The notes under the pieces are model-generated. The model ran no database searches. It was not told where the DNA came from and saw nothing but the letters and a program-made list of their open reading frames with translations. A stretch of 64,000 bases of DNA. It comes from Mycolicibacterium mageritense. GTDB taxonomy: Bacteria > Actinomycetota > Actinomycetes > Mycobacteriales > Mycobacteriaceae. The position numbers were made by a program, and so were the translations under genes. This document shows, one piece after another, positions 36,609 to 45,174 of this stretch. Where the stretch lies: contig NZ_AP022567.1 in NCBI RefSeq assembly GCF_010727475.1, positions 4,588,001-4,652,000 of the forward strand, written 5' to 3'. Every line of letters begins with the position of its first letter. The stretch's first letter is position 1.

Positions 36609-36661
36609 AATTCAACGAAAAGGTCGTTCCCGCCGGGGATTCACGACCTTTTCGTTGAATT
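36609..36661. terminator. Bidirectional 19-bp hairpin terminator
   Basis: AATTCAACGAAAAGGTCGT (36609-36627) is perfectly complementary to 36643-36661 with a 15-base loop. It lies between the convergent permease and secreted-protein stops. There is no U-tract, as is common in mycobacteria, and it is less GC-rich than the surroundings. Confidence 0.75.
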
Positions 36662-36673
36662 CGGCGTGAAGGT

Positions 36674-37690
36674 TCAGACCGCCTGGCCGATACCCGACGT
36701 GCCCTTGTGGTGCGCGAGTTCGAACGGATCGAGGACATCCCATACGGTGCCTACGGCCAGGTCTTTGAGATCCGCGGCCGGGCCTTCCATGTTGATCAGG
36801 TCCGCGACAAGGTCGTAGCCGTAGTACGCGAACGATCCCGGTGGCGTGGTCTTGATCAGCTCATTGATGATGGTCTGCCGAGCGTCCAAGTCACCTTCCA
36901 CAGCCGGCGCCAGGCTCGGCAGAATCCGGCTGATGGGAATGACCGCATTGACCCACGGCACCATCTGGGTGCCTCGGTAGATCTGCTCGGTGCCCTCACG
37001 GACGAAGGGATCGAGCGCATCGGGCGACGCGTTGAGCAAGGCTTGCCGGAGCTGCATGATCGGCTCGGGGAAGTCAGTCGGCTCGGGATCGTCGGCCCGG
37101 AACGGGTTCGGGTTCCAGGCCGGGGCGTCGGCGGTGGTGTCGGCCTGGTCCTGTACGGCCGTCCGCACGGTCGGGGTGGTGGTCACGGTCTTGCCGGACG
37201 ACGAATCTTCCAGCGCACTGTCCGGCTTCGGCGTCGGCTTGGGTGCCGCGGCCTCCTTCGGATTGAACAAATCCTTGAGGCGCTGAACCTGTTTGGCCTC
37301 GAACTCGTCGGCGGTCGGTTTGGGCTTGGCCGCGGGCTTCGTGGTGGGCTTGGTGGCCGGTTTGGCAGCAGGCTTGGTCAGGGAGTCGGTGATCGACTTG
37401 GACACCGTGCTCGCGGTCTTGGTGACCTGTGAGACAGCCTTCTCGACGCCGTCGTTGACCTTTGACAGCGGCTTGGGACGGTCGGCACCGGATTCGCCGG
37501 CCGTGCGCTTCTTCGGACCGGTATTGACCCCGGTGCCGGCGGGCGAGCTGGTGGCGGACGACTCCTTGGCGGTCGAACCACTGTCGGTTTCCGCGTTCGC
37601 AGTGCCCTGGCTCGCCGCGGCGATCGCCGCGCCGACGCCTACCGCCACTGCCACGCCGCCGACGTAGCCCATGTACTTCGTTGACGCCAT
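36674..37690 (-). CDS. Exported protein with Lys-Pro repeat region
   Basis: The 338-aa protein has a signal peptide at about residues 1-33 (GGVAVAVGVGAAIAAASQGTANA|E). A Ser/Thr/Lys-rich linker follows, then a repeat of the TKPAAKPATKP type (about 105-125) and an ordered C-terminal domain of about 150 residues (PIMQLRQALLNASPDALDP, WVNAVIPISRILPSLAPAVE). The C-terminal domain recurs in mycobacterial exported proteins of unknown function. AAAGGA precedes the ATG at 37690. The Lys/Pro/Ala repeat could bind cell wall or DNA like other mycobacterial KP-rich tails; that is inference. Confidence 0.75.
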   Translation of the reverse strand: MASTKYMGYVGGVAVAVGVGAAIAAASQGTANAETDSGSTAKESSATSSPAGTGVNTGPKKRTAGESGADRPKPLSKVNDGVEKAVSQVTKTASTVSKSITDSLTKPAAKPATKPTTKPAAKPKPTADEFEAKQVQRLKDLFNPKEAAAPKPTPKPDSALEDSSSGKTVTTTPTVRTAVQDQADTTADAPAWNPNPFRADDPEPTDFPEPIMQLRQALLNASPDALDPFVREGTEQIYRGTQMVPWVNAVIPISRILPSLAPAVEGDLDARQTIINELIKTTPPGSFAYYGYDLVADLINMEGPAADLKDLAVGTVWDVLDPFELAHHKGTSGIGQAV

Positions 37691-37768
37691 TGCCGTCCTT
37701 TCACAGCCGATCCCCAGCCCACGGGCATCGTAGGGGGTCGGCGGAGTTCAGGCAGCGCGAAGGTGCAA

Positions 37769-38620
37769 TCAGCCGTAGGTGTAGAAACCTTCGCCGGTCT
37801 TTCCCGCGTCGACGTAGGCGTGCAACAGCTCGCGCGGACCGGCTGGGAGCTGCGGATTCTCCTCGGCGTAGTGGTTCTCGATGTCGAGCACTACGTCCAG
37901 CCCGACCTGGTCCATCATCTGAAACGGGCCGACCGGCATGTGCCAGTTGATGCGGAACATGCCGTCGACGTCCTCGGGCCTGGCCACGCCTTCTGCGACC
38001 ACCGCGAGCGATTCGCGCTTGATGGCCGCCCATACGCGGTTGAAGATGAAGCCGACGCTTTCCTTGCGGGCCTCGAACGGATGGATGTCGAACTCGGGGA
38101 GCACCGTCAGCAGTGTGTCCAGCGCGTCGCGGCTGGTCTCGCCGTCCGACATCAGGTCGACTGCGTTGGAACCCGGCGGCATGTAGAAGTGCATGTTGCA
38201 CAGCCGTGTCTTGTCGCGCACGTGCTCGGCCATGAGTCGCGACGGGTACGAGGAGGAGTTGGTGGCGAAGATGGTGTCTGGGGGTGCAGCGGCGTCGATC
38301 TGTCCCCACAGCGGAATCTTGATGTCCAGCCGCTCGGGGACGGCCTCGACGGCCAGCCAGGCTTCGGCGAGCGCGGCGTCGACCGACGTCGCAGCTTCGG
38401 CCCGCCCGACTTCACCCGAGCCGCGCCGCTGGATGACACCTGGCAATGTCTGCGTGACGTATTCCGTTGCCGCCAAGGCTTGCTCGGCGCTGGGATCGTA
38501 GACCCGGGCGAGCCCGCCCCGGGAGGCGAACATCAACGCGATGCGGCGCCCCAACGTCCCGGCGCCGAACACCGCCACCGGTCGGTCACGGATTTCGGTG
38601 AAACTGTGCGCGTAGCTCAT
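37769..38620 (-). CDS. 3-hydroxyacyl-CoA dehydrogenase family protein
   Basis: The 283-aa protein has an N-terminal NAD-binding motif VAVFGAGTLGRRIALMFA (about 15-32), the TNSSSYP catalytic serine region (about 120-126), the HFYMPPGSNAVDL segment (HFxxP motif with histidine), and the C-terminal helical domain GFIFNRVWAAIKRESL with HMPVGPFQMMDQVGLDVVLDIE. It oxidises L-3-hydroxyacyl-CoA or a related 3-hydroxy acid with NAD+. It overlaps the YWTD-propeller gene by 4 bases (ATGA). A tandem C-terminal domain is absent, so it is a single-domain type. Confidence 0.88.
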   Translation of the reverse strand: MSYAHSFTEIRDRPVAVFGAGTLGRRIALMFASRGGLARVYDPSAEQALAATEYVTQTLPGVIQRRGSGEVGRAEAATSVDAALAEAWLAVEAVPERLDIKIPLWGQIDAAAPPDTIFATNSSSYPSRLMAEHVRDKTRLCNMHFYMPPGSNAVDLMSDGETSRDALDTLLTVLPEFDIHPFEARKESVGFIFNRVWAAIKRESLAVVAEGVARPEDVDGMFRINWHMPVGPFQMMDQVGLDVVLDIENHYAEENPQLPAGPRELLHAYVDAGKTGEGFYTYG

Positions 38621-39534
38621 GACGGCTCCGTTCGCTTGATGCCGGCGATCCCCGAGATCGGCTCGTGCAGGTCGATCAGGACGCGCGCGTCGCCCCCGCG
38701 GCCGCCGGGCAGCGGCACCACTCGGATCTGCCCGCCCAGATCGGATACGTAGGCCACGCCGGCGTGTTCGTCCACCGCGAGCCCGATGGCCTCCCGGAAC
38801 CCGTCGGCGAGGATCTCCGGCCGGGCCCCGGACTGGCCGGGTGCGGGCAGCGGTGCCCGGTTGAGCGTGTTGCCCGCCGGCGGGGCACCGCGGTCGGTCC
38901 AGTACAGCCAGTCGCCGACGATTTCCAGATCGATCGGCTCGGGCAGGTGATCCCACAGCACCTCGATGTCCGTCCGGGTCGCCGCAGACTCGCCCGAGGG
39001 AATCGCCAAGCCGGCCCGCAGGATCCGGCCTTGCCCGCCCTTGGCCGGGCCCTTCTGCGTCCAGTACAGGTGCTCGGGCGTCACTGCCACGCCGACGCAC
39101 TCCTGCAGCCAGCTGTCGTCCCGGGTGTTGACCACGAGATCGGTCAGACCGGTGCCGTCGGTGCGCACACAACTCACGCGGCAGCCCTCCCGGTCTCCCC
39201 AGTAGAGGTTGCCGGATCCGTCGGTCGTCAGCTGCTTGCCGGTGGTCAGTGAGCCGACCTCGATGATGTCCCGAGGATCACCGCCGTCGAGGGACATCGC
39301 GTGCACGCCGCCGTTACGAGCCGAATAGTCCAGGCTCGCTTCGCCCTTGAGCGCAGGATCGCGATGGGGCACACCCATTGTGGTCCAGTAGACGACGCCG
39401 TCGCTCACCACGACGCCGTCGGGGGATACGCCGACGCCCTGGGTGCACAGGGTGGCGACGGCCCCATCGGAGATATCGATCCGGTACACCGAGCCCGAGC
39501 GGATGCCGAGCGCGATCAGCTGACGGAACACCAT
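38617..39534 (-). CDS. YWTD-type beta-propeller protein
   Basis: The 305-aa protein has repeating blades ending in YWTT, YWGD, YWTQ and YWTD (about residues 49, 110, 157 and 210). Each is preceded by a DG/NxLY turn, as in six-bladed YWTD propellers of the LDL-receptor type or SMP-30-like lactonases. No signal peptide is obvious (N-terminus MVFRQLIALGIRSGSVYRID), so it is probably cytosolic. It is coupled to the hydroxyacyl-CoA dehydrogenase gene. The function is unknown; a lactonase or a scaffold role are both possible. Confidence 0.8.
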   Translation of the reverse strand: MVFRQLIALGIRSGSVYRIDISDGAVATLCTQGVGVSPDGVVVSDGVVYWTTMGVPHRDPALKGEASLDYSARNGGVHAMSLDGGDPRDIIEVGSLTTGKQLTTDGSGNLYWGDREGCRVSCVRTDGTGLTDLVVNTRDDSWLQECVGVAVTPEHLYWTQKGPAKGGQGRILRAGLAIPSGESAATRTDIEVLWDHLPEPIDLEIVGDWLYWTDRGAPPAGNTLNRAPLPAPGQSGARPEILADGFREAIGLAVDEHAGVAYVSDLGGQIRVVPLPGGRGGDARVLIDLHEPISGIAGIKRTEPS

Positions 39535-39602
39535 GCCTCCCTGGTCGAGGCCAGGCTACCCGGGCGCGCCGGCAACCGGCACGGATTTGCCGGTCGCTTC
39601 GG

Positions 39603-40379
39603 TCACACCCAGGTGCCGCCGTCGACGCGCAGCGTTGCGCCGGTGACGTAGGACGCACGGTCGCTCAGCAACCATGCCGCCGCCTGGGCGATCTCGTCGG
39701 GACTGGCGGCGCGGCGCAGCGGTGTCTCGGCGACCAACCGCTCGACGACCCCCGGGGTGGCGTCCTCCCACTGCTGGATCATCTCGGTCATGGTGGGCCC
39801 AGGAGCGACCGCGTTGACCCGGATCCCCTCCGGGCCGTAGCTGACCGCAGCCGACTCGGTGAGGCTGTTGACGGCGCGTTTCATTGCGCCGTACGCCGGC
39901 AGGTCGGGATTGCTGTGCAGGCTTCCGATGCTGGAATTGTTCACGATGGCACCGGTTTTGACGGTCGAGCGGATCGCGGCGACCTCCGCCGACAGCGCGA
40001 GCCACACGCCCTTGAGGTTGACGGTGTAGACGTGGTCGAAGTCGTCTTCGGTCACCTCGTCGAGCGCACCCGGTGGCTGGATCGTCGCGCCGTTGTTGAA
40101 CGCGACGTCGAGGCGGCCCCAGAGTTCCACGACACGCTGCACCGCGGCCCGCACGCTGGTTCCGTCGGCCAGGTCGCATACGACGTAGTCGGCGGTACCG
40201 CCTGCGGCCCGGATGTCCTCGGTCACCGTCTTGAGCTCTTTTTCGGTCCTGGCCGCGAGCACGACGGTGGCGCCCTCGGCGGCGAACAGTCGTGCTGCGG
40301 CGGCGCCGATGCCGCGCCCCGCGCCGGTGATGAACGCGATCTTGCCTTCCAGCAGGCCGGATTTGGTGGGAGAAGTCAT
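39603..40379 (-). CDS. Short-chain dehydrogenase/reductase
   Basis: The 258-aa classical SDR has TGAGRGIG (18-25), a dinucleotide NADP-type AAR after beta-2 (VLAARTEKE), NNGA in place of NNAG (95-98), the catalytic Ser in VNNSSIGSL, YGAMK (163-167) and a C-terminal YVTGATLRVDGGTWV. It is divergent from an XRE-type regulator that probably controls it (79-base gap). The NNGA variant occurs in some SDRs and need not affect activity. The substrate is unknown. Confidence 0.88.
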   Translation of the reverse strand: MTSPTKSGLLEGKIAFITGAGRGIGAAAARLFAAEGATVVLAARTEKELKTVTEDIRAAGGTADYVVCDLADGTSVRAAVQRVVELWGRLDVAFNNGATIQPPGALDEVTEDDFDHVYTVNLKGVWLALSAEVAAIRSTVKTGAIVNNSSIGSLHSNPDLPAYGAMKRAVNSLTESAAVSYGPEGIRVNAVAPGPTMTEMIQQWEDATPGVVERLVAETPLRRAASPDEIAQAAAWLLSDRASYVTGATLRVDGGTWV

Positions 40380-40457
40380 GACTGCGAGCCTGCGGCCGTG
40401 CGCAGGTCTTATCCAGGTATCAGCGGTACCTGGCTGCCGGCGGCGATGCCCCGGAGA

Positions 40458-41321
40458 ATGAGGGGCGTGGACAAGCGAGAGTTCGGTGCGTTCCTGCGCA
40501 GCAGGCGTGAGCGCATCCGGCCCGCGGACGTCGGTCTGCCGGTCGGCCCGCGCCGCCGCACGCCGGGCCTGCGCCGCGACGAGGTTGCGCATCTGGCGTT
40601 CATCTCGACCGAGTACTACACACGCCTGGAACAGGCCAGGGCCCCGCACCCGTCGGGCGATGTGCTGGCGGGACTGGCTCGGGCGCTCAGGCTTTCCGAT
40701 GCCGAGCGGGCCCACCTCTACCAGCTGGCCGGTGTCGAGCCGCAGCGGCCGACGGGGCCGTCGCGGGTGGTCCGGCAGAGCATCGTCGACCTGATCCAGC
40801 GGCTGCCGCAGGCCGCGGCGATCGTGGTGTCGGCGACCTATGAGGTGCTCGCCTGGAACGACCTGGCGTGCGCGCTCATGGAGGACTTCTCCGCGCTGTC
40901 GCGCCGGGATCGCAACCTGGTGCGACGGGCGTTTCTCGGGCCCCATCCCGCGGACGGGCGGCGGCTGTACGGCGTGTCCGATGCCGAGGAGTTCTCCCGG
41001 ACCGCCGCGCAACACCTGCGGGCCAGCGCGGCCCGCTATCCCGACGATCCCGAGACAGCCGAACTGATCGCTGAACTACGTTCCGGCAGTGACGAGTTCG
41101 AGCGGTTGTGGGCTTCCCATGACGTCGTCTTGCGGCCGACGCTGTGCAAGACGTTCGCGCATCCGGTGGTGGGTCCGGTTGCGGTCAACTGCGATTCGCT
41201 CGACATCGCCGATCAGGATCAGCGCGTCGTGATCTACACGCCGGAGCCGGGCTCGCCGTCGGAGGAGGCGATGCGGTTGCTGGCGGTCCTGGGGACTCAA
41301 CGCATGGATGTACCGGGCTGA
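40458..41321 (+). CDS. XRE family regulator with MmyB-like ligand domain
   Basis: The 287-aa protein has an N-terminal helix-turn-helix (about residues 5-85: RRTPGLRRDEVAHLAFISTE, then YYTRLEQARAPHPSGDVLAGLARAL). The C-terminal MmyB-like PAS domain contains YEVLAWNDLACALMEDFSAL and RTAAQHLRASAARYPDDPE. Such proteins often control an adjacent divergent oxidoreductase gene, and here an SDR is divergent. ATG 40458 or GTG 40467 are possible starts. The stop lies only 5 bases before the LexA box of dnaE2. Confidence 0.88.
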   Translation: MRGVDKREFGAFLRSRRERIRPADVGLPVGPRRRTPGLRRDEVAHLAFISTEYYTRLEQARAPHPSGDVLAGLARALRLSDAERAHLYQLAGVEPQRPTGPSRVVRQSIVDLIQRLPQAAAIVVSATYEVLAWNDLACALMEDFSALSRRDRNLVRRAFLGPHPADGRRLYGVSDAEEFSRTAAQHLRASAARYPDDPETAELIAELRSGSDEFERLWASHDVVLRPTLCKTFAHPVVGPVAVNCDSLDIADQDQRVVIYTPEPGSPSEEAMRLLAVLGTQRMDVPG

Positions 41322-41326
41322 GCTGT

Positions 41327-41348
41327 TCGAACAATTGTTCGATACACT
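41327..41348 (+). promoter_or_regulatory. LexA box and leaderless -10 of dnaE2
   Basis: TCGAACAATTGTTCGA (41327-41342) is a perfect mycobacterial SOS box. TACACT (41343-41348), a TANNNT -10, abuts it directly and ends 6 bases before the GTG start of dnaE2, so LexA would occupy the spacer of a leaderless promoter. Confidence 0.93.
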
Positions 41349-41354
41349 GATGGG

Positions 41355-44300
41355 GTGGGTTGGCATAACGGTCCGCCGAGCTGGACCGAGATGGAGCGGG
41401 TGCTCACGGGCAAGCCGCGCCGCTCCGGCCTGCCGATGGAACAAGCCGGCGACGGTGGGGACAGCCCGGCCTGGTCGCGTAAGCGCGGGGTGTACCAGGC
41501 ACCCGAGATGGCCCGCGGCGGTGGATCGGTCCGATACGCCGAGTTGCACGCGCATTCGGCCTACAGCTTCCTCGACGGTGCCAGCACGCCGGAGGAACTC
41601 GTCGAGGAGGCCGCCCGGCTGGATCTGCGGGCCCTTGCCCTGACCGACCATGACGGGCTCTACGGGGTGGTGCGGTTCGCCGAGGCGGCCAGGGAACTGG
41701 ACGTTGCCACGGTGTTCGGGGCCGAGTTGTCGCTGGGCAACGTCCCGCGCACCGAGGATCCGGACCCGCCCGGGCCGCACCTGCTGGTGCTGGCCCGCGG
41801 GCCGGAAGGCTACCGTCGGCTGTCGCGCGAGATCGCCAAGGCGCATCTGGCCGGCGGGGAGAAGGGCAAACCCCGCTACGACTTCGACGCGCTGGCCGAG
41901 GCCGCGGGCGGGCACTGGCACATCCTCACCGGGTGTCGCAAAGGCCATGTCCGGCAAGCATTGTCGGAAGGTGGCCCGGAAGCGGCCGCGGTGGCGCTTG
42001 CCGGCCTGGTGGACCGGTTCGGGCGGGATCGGGTCAGCATCGAGCTGACGCACCACGGTCATCCGTGTGACGACGAGCGCAATGCCGTGCTGGCCGAGCT
42101 CGCGCCGAGGTTCGGCATCGATGTCGTCGCCACCACCGGCGCACACTTCGCCGGGCCCTCCCGGGGCAGGCTGGCCATGGCGATGGCCGCGATCCGGGCG
42201 CGCAATTCGATGGATGCCGCGGCGGGCTGGCTGGCGCCGCTGGGTGGCACACACCTGCGCTCGGGAGAGGAGATGGCCCGGCTGTTCGGCCCGGAGATCG
42301 TCGAGGCCGCAGCCGATCTCGGTGAGCGGTGCGCGTTCGGGCTGGCGCTCATCGCCCCGCAGTTGCCGCCCTTCGAGGTGCCCGCCGGGCACACCGAGAT
42401 CAGCTGGCTGCGTCATCTGGTCGCGGTGGGTGCGGCCGAGCGGTACGGATCGGCCGAACAGGCGCCGAAGGCGTATGCGCAGATCGAGCACGAGCTGAAC
42501 ATCATCGAGCAGCTGAGGTTTCCCGGCTATTTCCTGGTGGTGCACGACATCACCAGGTTCTGCCGCGAAAACAACATCCTGTGCCAGGGCAGGGGATCGG
42601 CGGCCAACTCGGCGGTCTGCTATGCCCTCAAGGTCACCAACGTCGACCCGATCAAGAACGAGCTCCTGTTCGAGCGGTTCCTGTCCCCGGCCCGGGACGG
42701 TCCGCCCGACATCGACATCGACATCGAATCGGACCTGCGCGAGAACGTCATCCAGTACGTGTACGAACGCTACGGTCGCGACTACGCCGCGCAGGTCGCC
42801 AACGTCATCACCTACCGCGGGCGCAGCGCGGTACGCGACATGGCCCGCGCGCTCGGGTTTTCGCAGGGGCAGCAGGACGCCTGGAGCAAGCAGATCAGCC
42901 GGTGGAGCGGAAAAGCCGAATCCCCTGAGGTGGAGGACATCCCAGAATCGGTGATCGAGCTGGCCACCCAGATCGCCAACCTGCCCCGGCACATGGGAAT
43001 CCACTCGGGTGGCATGGTGATCTGCGACCGGCCGATCGCCGATGTGTGCCCCGTGGAGTGGGCCCGCATGGAGAACCGCAGCGTGCTGCAGTGGGACAAA
43101 GACGACTGTGCGGCAATCGGTCTGGTGAAGTTCGACCTGCTCGGCCTCGGCATGCTCTCGGCGCTGCACTACGCGATCGACCTGCTCGACGAGCACAAGG
43201 GTGTCAAAGTCGACCTGGCCAAGCTGGACCTGTCCGAACAAGCCGTTTACGAGATGCTGCAGAAGGCCGATTCGGTCGGGGTGTTCCAGGTGGAGTCCCG
43301 CGCACAGATGGCCACCCTGCCGCGGCTCAAACCGCGTGAGTTCTACGACCTGGTGGTCGAGGTGGCACTGATCCGGCCCGGCCCGATCCAGGGCGGCTCG
43401 GTGCATCCCTACATCAAGCGGCGCAACGGGTTGGAGAATGTCACCTACGACCATCCGTCGATGGAACCGGCGCTGAAGAAGACGCTGGGGGTGCCACTGT
43501 TCCAGGAACAGCTAATGCAGCTGGCGGTCGACTGCGCGGGTTTCACCGCGGCCGAAGCCGATCAACTGAGGCGTGCAATGGGTTCCAAACGTTCGACCGA
43601 GAAGATGCGACGCCTCAAGGGCCGGTTCTACGACGGGATGCGCGAGAAACACGGCATCACCGGCGAGGTGGCCGAACGGATCTACGAGAAGCTCGAAGCT
43701 TTCGCGAATTTCGGTTTCCCGGAGAGTCATTCACTGAGCTTCGCGTCCCTGGTGTTCTACTCGTCGTGGTTCAAGCTGCACCATCCGGCGGCGTTCTGTG
43801 CGGCACTGCTGCGGGCCCAGCCGATGGGTTTCTATTCGCCACAGTCCCTGGTCGCCGATGCGCGGCGGCACGGGGTCACGGTGCACGGCCCAGACGTCAA
43901 CGCGAGCCTGGCCTACGCCACGCTGGAGAACGCCGGTATGGACGTGCGGCTGGGCTTGGGCAGTGTCCGGCACATCGGCGACGATCTGGCCCAGCGCATC
44001 GTCGACGAACGAAACGCCAACGGGCCCTACACCGCTCTGCTCGATCTGACCGGACGCATCCAGCTGTCGGTCCCGCAGACCGAATCGCTCGCCACCGCAG
44101 GCGCGCTCGGCTGCTTCGGCATCACCCGGCGCGAGGGGTTGTGGGCGGCAGGGGCGGCAGCCAGTCAGCGGCCGGACCGGTTGCCCGGGGTGGGATCGTC
44201 ATCGCATGTTCCGCCGTTGCCGGGGATGAGTGCGCTCGAGCTGGCCGCCGCCGATGTGTGGGCCACCGGTATCTCTCCGGACAGTTATCCCACGCAGTTC

Positions 44301-44639
44301 CTCCGCGAGGATCTCGATGCTCTCGGCGTCATCCCGGCGAACCGGTTGCTGGAAGTGCGCGACGGTACCCGGATCCTGGTGGCCGGTGCGGTAACTCACC
44401 GGCAACGACCGGCAACCGCGCAGGGGGTCACCTTCGTCAACCTGGAAGACGAGACCGGCATGGTCAACGTGTTGTGCGCGCCCGGCGTGTGGGCGCGTCA
44501 CCGCAAGCTGGCGCAGACGTCGGCGGCGCTGATCATCCGCGGCATCGTCCAGAACGCCACCGGCGCGGTCACCGTCATCGCCGATCGGATGCGGCCCATC
44601 GATCTGCGGGTGGTGTCACGGTCGCGCGACTTCCGGTGA
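41355..44639 (+). CDS. dnaE2: Error-prone DNA polymerase DnaE2
   Basis: The 1094-aa C-family polymerase of the inducible mutasome carries out translesion synthesis with ImuA' and ImuB. The PHP domain starts at about residue 60 (YAELHAHSAYSFLDGAS, ALTDHDGLYGVV). The catalytic palm has PDIDIDIESD (about 450-459) and CQGRGSAANSAVCYAL. The Gx-rich KR(S/T)TEKMRRLKGRF finger and C-terminal OB domain (HRQRPATAQGVTFVNLEDETGMVNVL) are present. It lacks the clamp-binding C-terminus of DnaE1, which fits recruitment by ImuB. The GTG start MGWHNGPPSWTEMERVLTGK follows the leaderless SOS promoter. Full family length. Confidence 0.95.
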   Translation: MGWHNGPPSWTEMERVLTGKPRRSGLPMEQAGDGGDSPAWSRKRGVYQAPEMARGGGSVRYAELHAHSAYSFLDGASTPEELVEEAARLDLRALALTDHDGLYGVVRFAEAARELDVATVFGAELSLGNVPRTEDPDPPGPHLLVLARGPEGYRRLSREIAKAHLAGGEKGKPRYDFDALAEAAGGHWHILTGCRKGHVRQALSEGGPEAAAVALAGLVDRFGRDRVSIELTHHGHPCDDERNAVLAELAPRFGIDVVATTGAHFAGPSRGRLAMAMAAIRARNSMDAAAGWLAPLGGTHLRSGEEMARLFGPEIVEAAADLGERCAFGLALIAPQLPPFEVPAGHTEISWLRHLVAVGAAERYGSAEQAPKAYAQIEHELNIIEQLRFPGYFLVVHDITRFCRENNILCQGRGSAANSAVCYALKVTNVDPIKNELLFERFLSPARDGPPDIDIDIESDLRENVIQYVYERYGRDYAAQVANVITYRGRSAVRDMARALGFSQGQQDAWSKQISRWSGKAESPEVEDIPESVIELATQIANLPRHMGIHSGGMVICDRPIADVCPVEWARMENRSVLQWDKDDCAAIGLVKFDLLGLGMLSALHYAIDLLDEHKGVKVDLAKLDLSEQAVYEMLQKADSVGVFQVESRAQMATLPRLKPREFYDLVVEVALIRPGPIQGGSVHPYIKRRNGLENVTYDHPSMEPALKKTLGVPLFQEQLMQLAVDCAGFTAAEADQLRRAMGSKRSTEKMRRLKGRFYDGMREKHGITGEVAERIYEKLEAFANFGFPESHSLSFASLVFYSSWFKLHHPAAFCAALLRAQPMGFYSPQSLVADARRHGVTVHGPDVNASLAYATLENAGMDVRLGLGSVRHIGDDLAQRIVDERNANGPYTALLDLTGRIQLSVPQTESLATAGALGCFGITRREGLWAAGAAASQRPDRLPGVGSSSHVPPLPGMSALELAAADVWATGISPDSYPTQFLREDLDALGVIPANRLLEVRDGTRILVAGAVTHRQRPATAQGVTFVNLEDETGMVNVLCAPGVWARHRKLAQTSAALIIRGIVQNATGAVTVIADRMRPIDLRVVSRSRDFR

Positions 44640-44649
44640 CATCTGTGAG

Positions 44650-44690
44650 TTAGGTAACCCTTACTTAGGTGAGTGGTTCGGTGTTAGGCT
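44650..44690 (+). promoter_or_regulatory. Candidate IdeR iron box and -10
   Basis: TTAGGTAACCCTTACTTAG (44650-44668) matches the 19-bp IdeR consensus TTAGGTTAGSCTAACCTAA at 14 positions. It overlaps the -35 zone of a TANNNT -10 (TAGGCT, 44685-44690), which would permit iron-dependent repression of the small secreted protein gene downstream. Confidence 0.5.
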
Positions 44691-44697
44691 CAAAGTC

Positions 44698-44712
44698 CTC
44701 AGAGGATCTGAG
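44698..44712. other. Small stem CTCAGA-GGA-TCTGAG
   Basis: This is a perfect 6-3-6 inverted repeat in the 5' leader of the secreted-protein gene. A related CAGAGGATTCTG stands at about 45149-45160, just before the GntR regulator gene, so it may be that regulator's operator. Confidence 0.4.
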
Positions 44713-44769
44713 TAATCTTGAGCCCAGCCGCAAGGCCGCGTGGGCCCGGAATGCGGAAGGAATCCCGAA

Positions 44770-45120
44770 ATGAACAGCTTGTCCATCAGGCGGTGTCGGT
44801 GCGTGCGCAAGCCAGCTCGCTCGCTGTCGCTGGGCGGTGCCCTGGCGGCTGCGGCAGCGCTGGCCGTGTTGTTCGGTCCCGCCGCGACCGTCGGTGCGGC
44901 TCCGTCCGGGCCGTCGCCTGTCGATCAGGTTGTCCGCCAGCTCAAGGAACAGGGCTATGCCGTCATCGTCAACAGGGTCGGCACAGGACGGTCCGACGAC
45001 TGCGCGGTCGTTGCGATTCGGCACGGCCAGACCTACTCACGCACCGACCACGGCGTTCCCGGCGGTGATTTCTCCACCACAGTCACCGGTAAGACCGTGT
45101 ATGTCGACGTGAAGTGCTGA
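44770..45120 (+). CDS. Small secreted protein with a disulfide-type cysteine pair
   Basis: The 116-aa precursor has an arginine-rich N-terminus and signal peptide at about residues 1-43 (LSLGGALAAAAALAVLFGPAATVGA). The mature chain of about 72 residues contains two cysteines (DDCAVVA and the C-terminal DVKC) that could form one disulfide. The family is common in mycobacteria as small exported proteins of unknown function. The ATG at 44770 with GGAAGGA upstream is preferred over the in-frame ATG at 44740. A candidate iron box lies in the promoter. Confidence 0.78.
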   Translation: MNSLSIRRCRCVRKPARSLSLGGALAAAAALAVLFGPAATVGAAPSGPSPVDQVVRQLKEQGYAVIVNRVGTGRSDDCAVVAIRHGQTYSRTDHGVPGGDFSTTVTGKTVYVDVKC

Positions 45121-45174
45121 ACCACTCCGCCTCAACACCTAAGATCATCAGAGGATTCTGGGTAGAGGAGGCTG

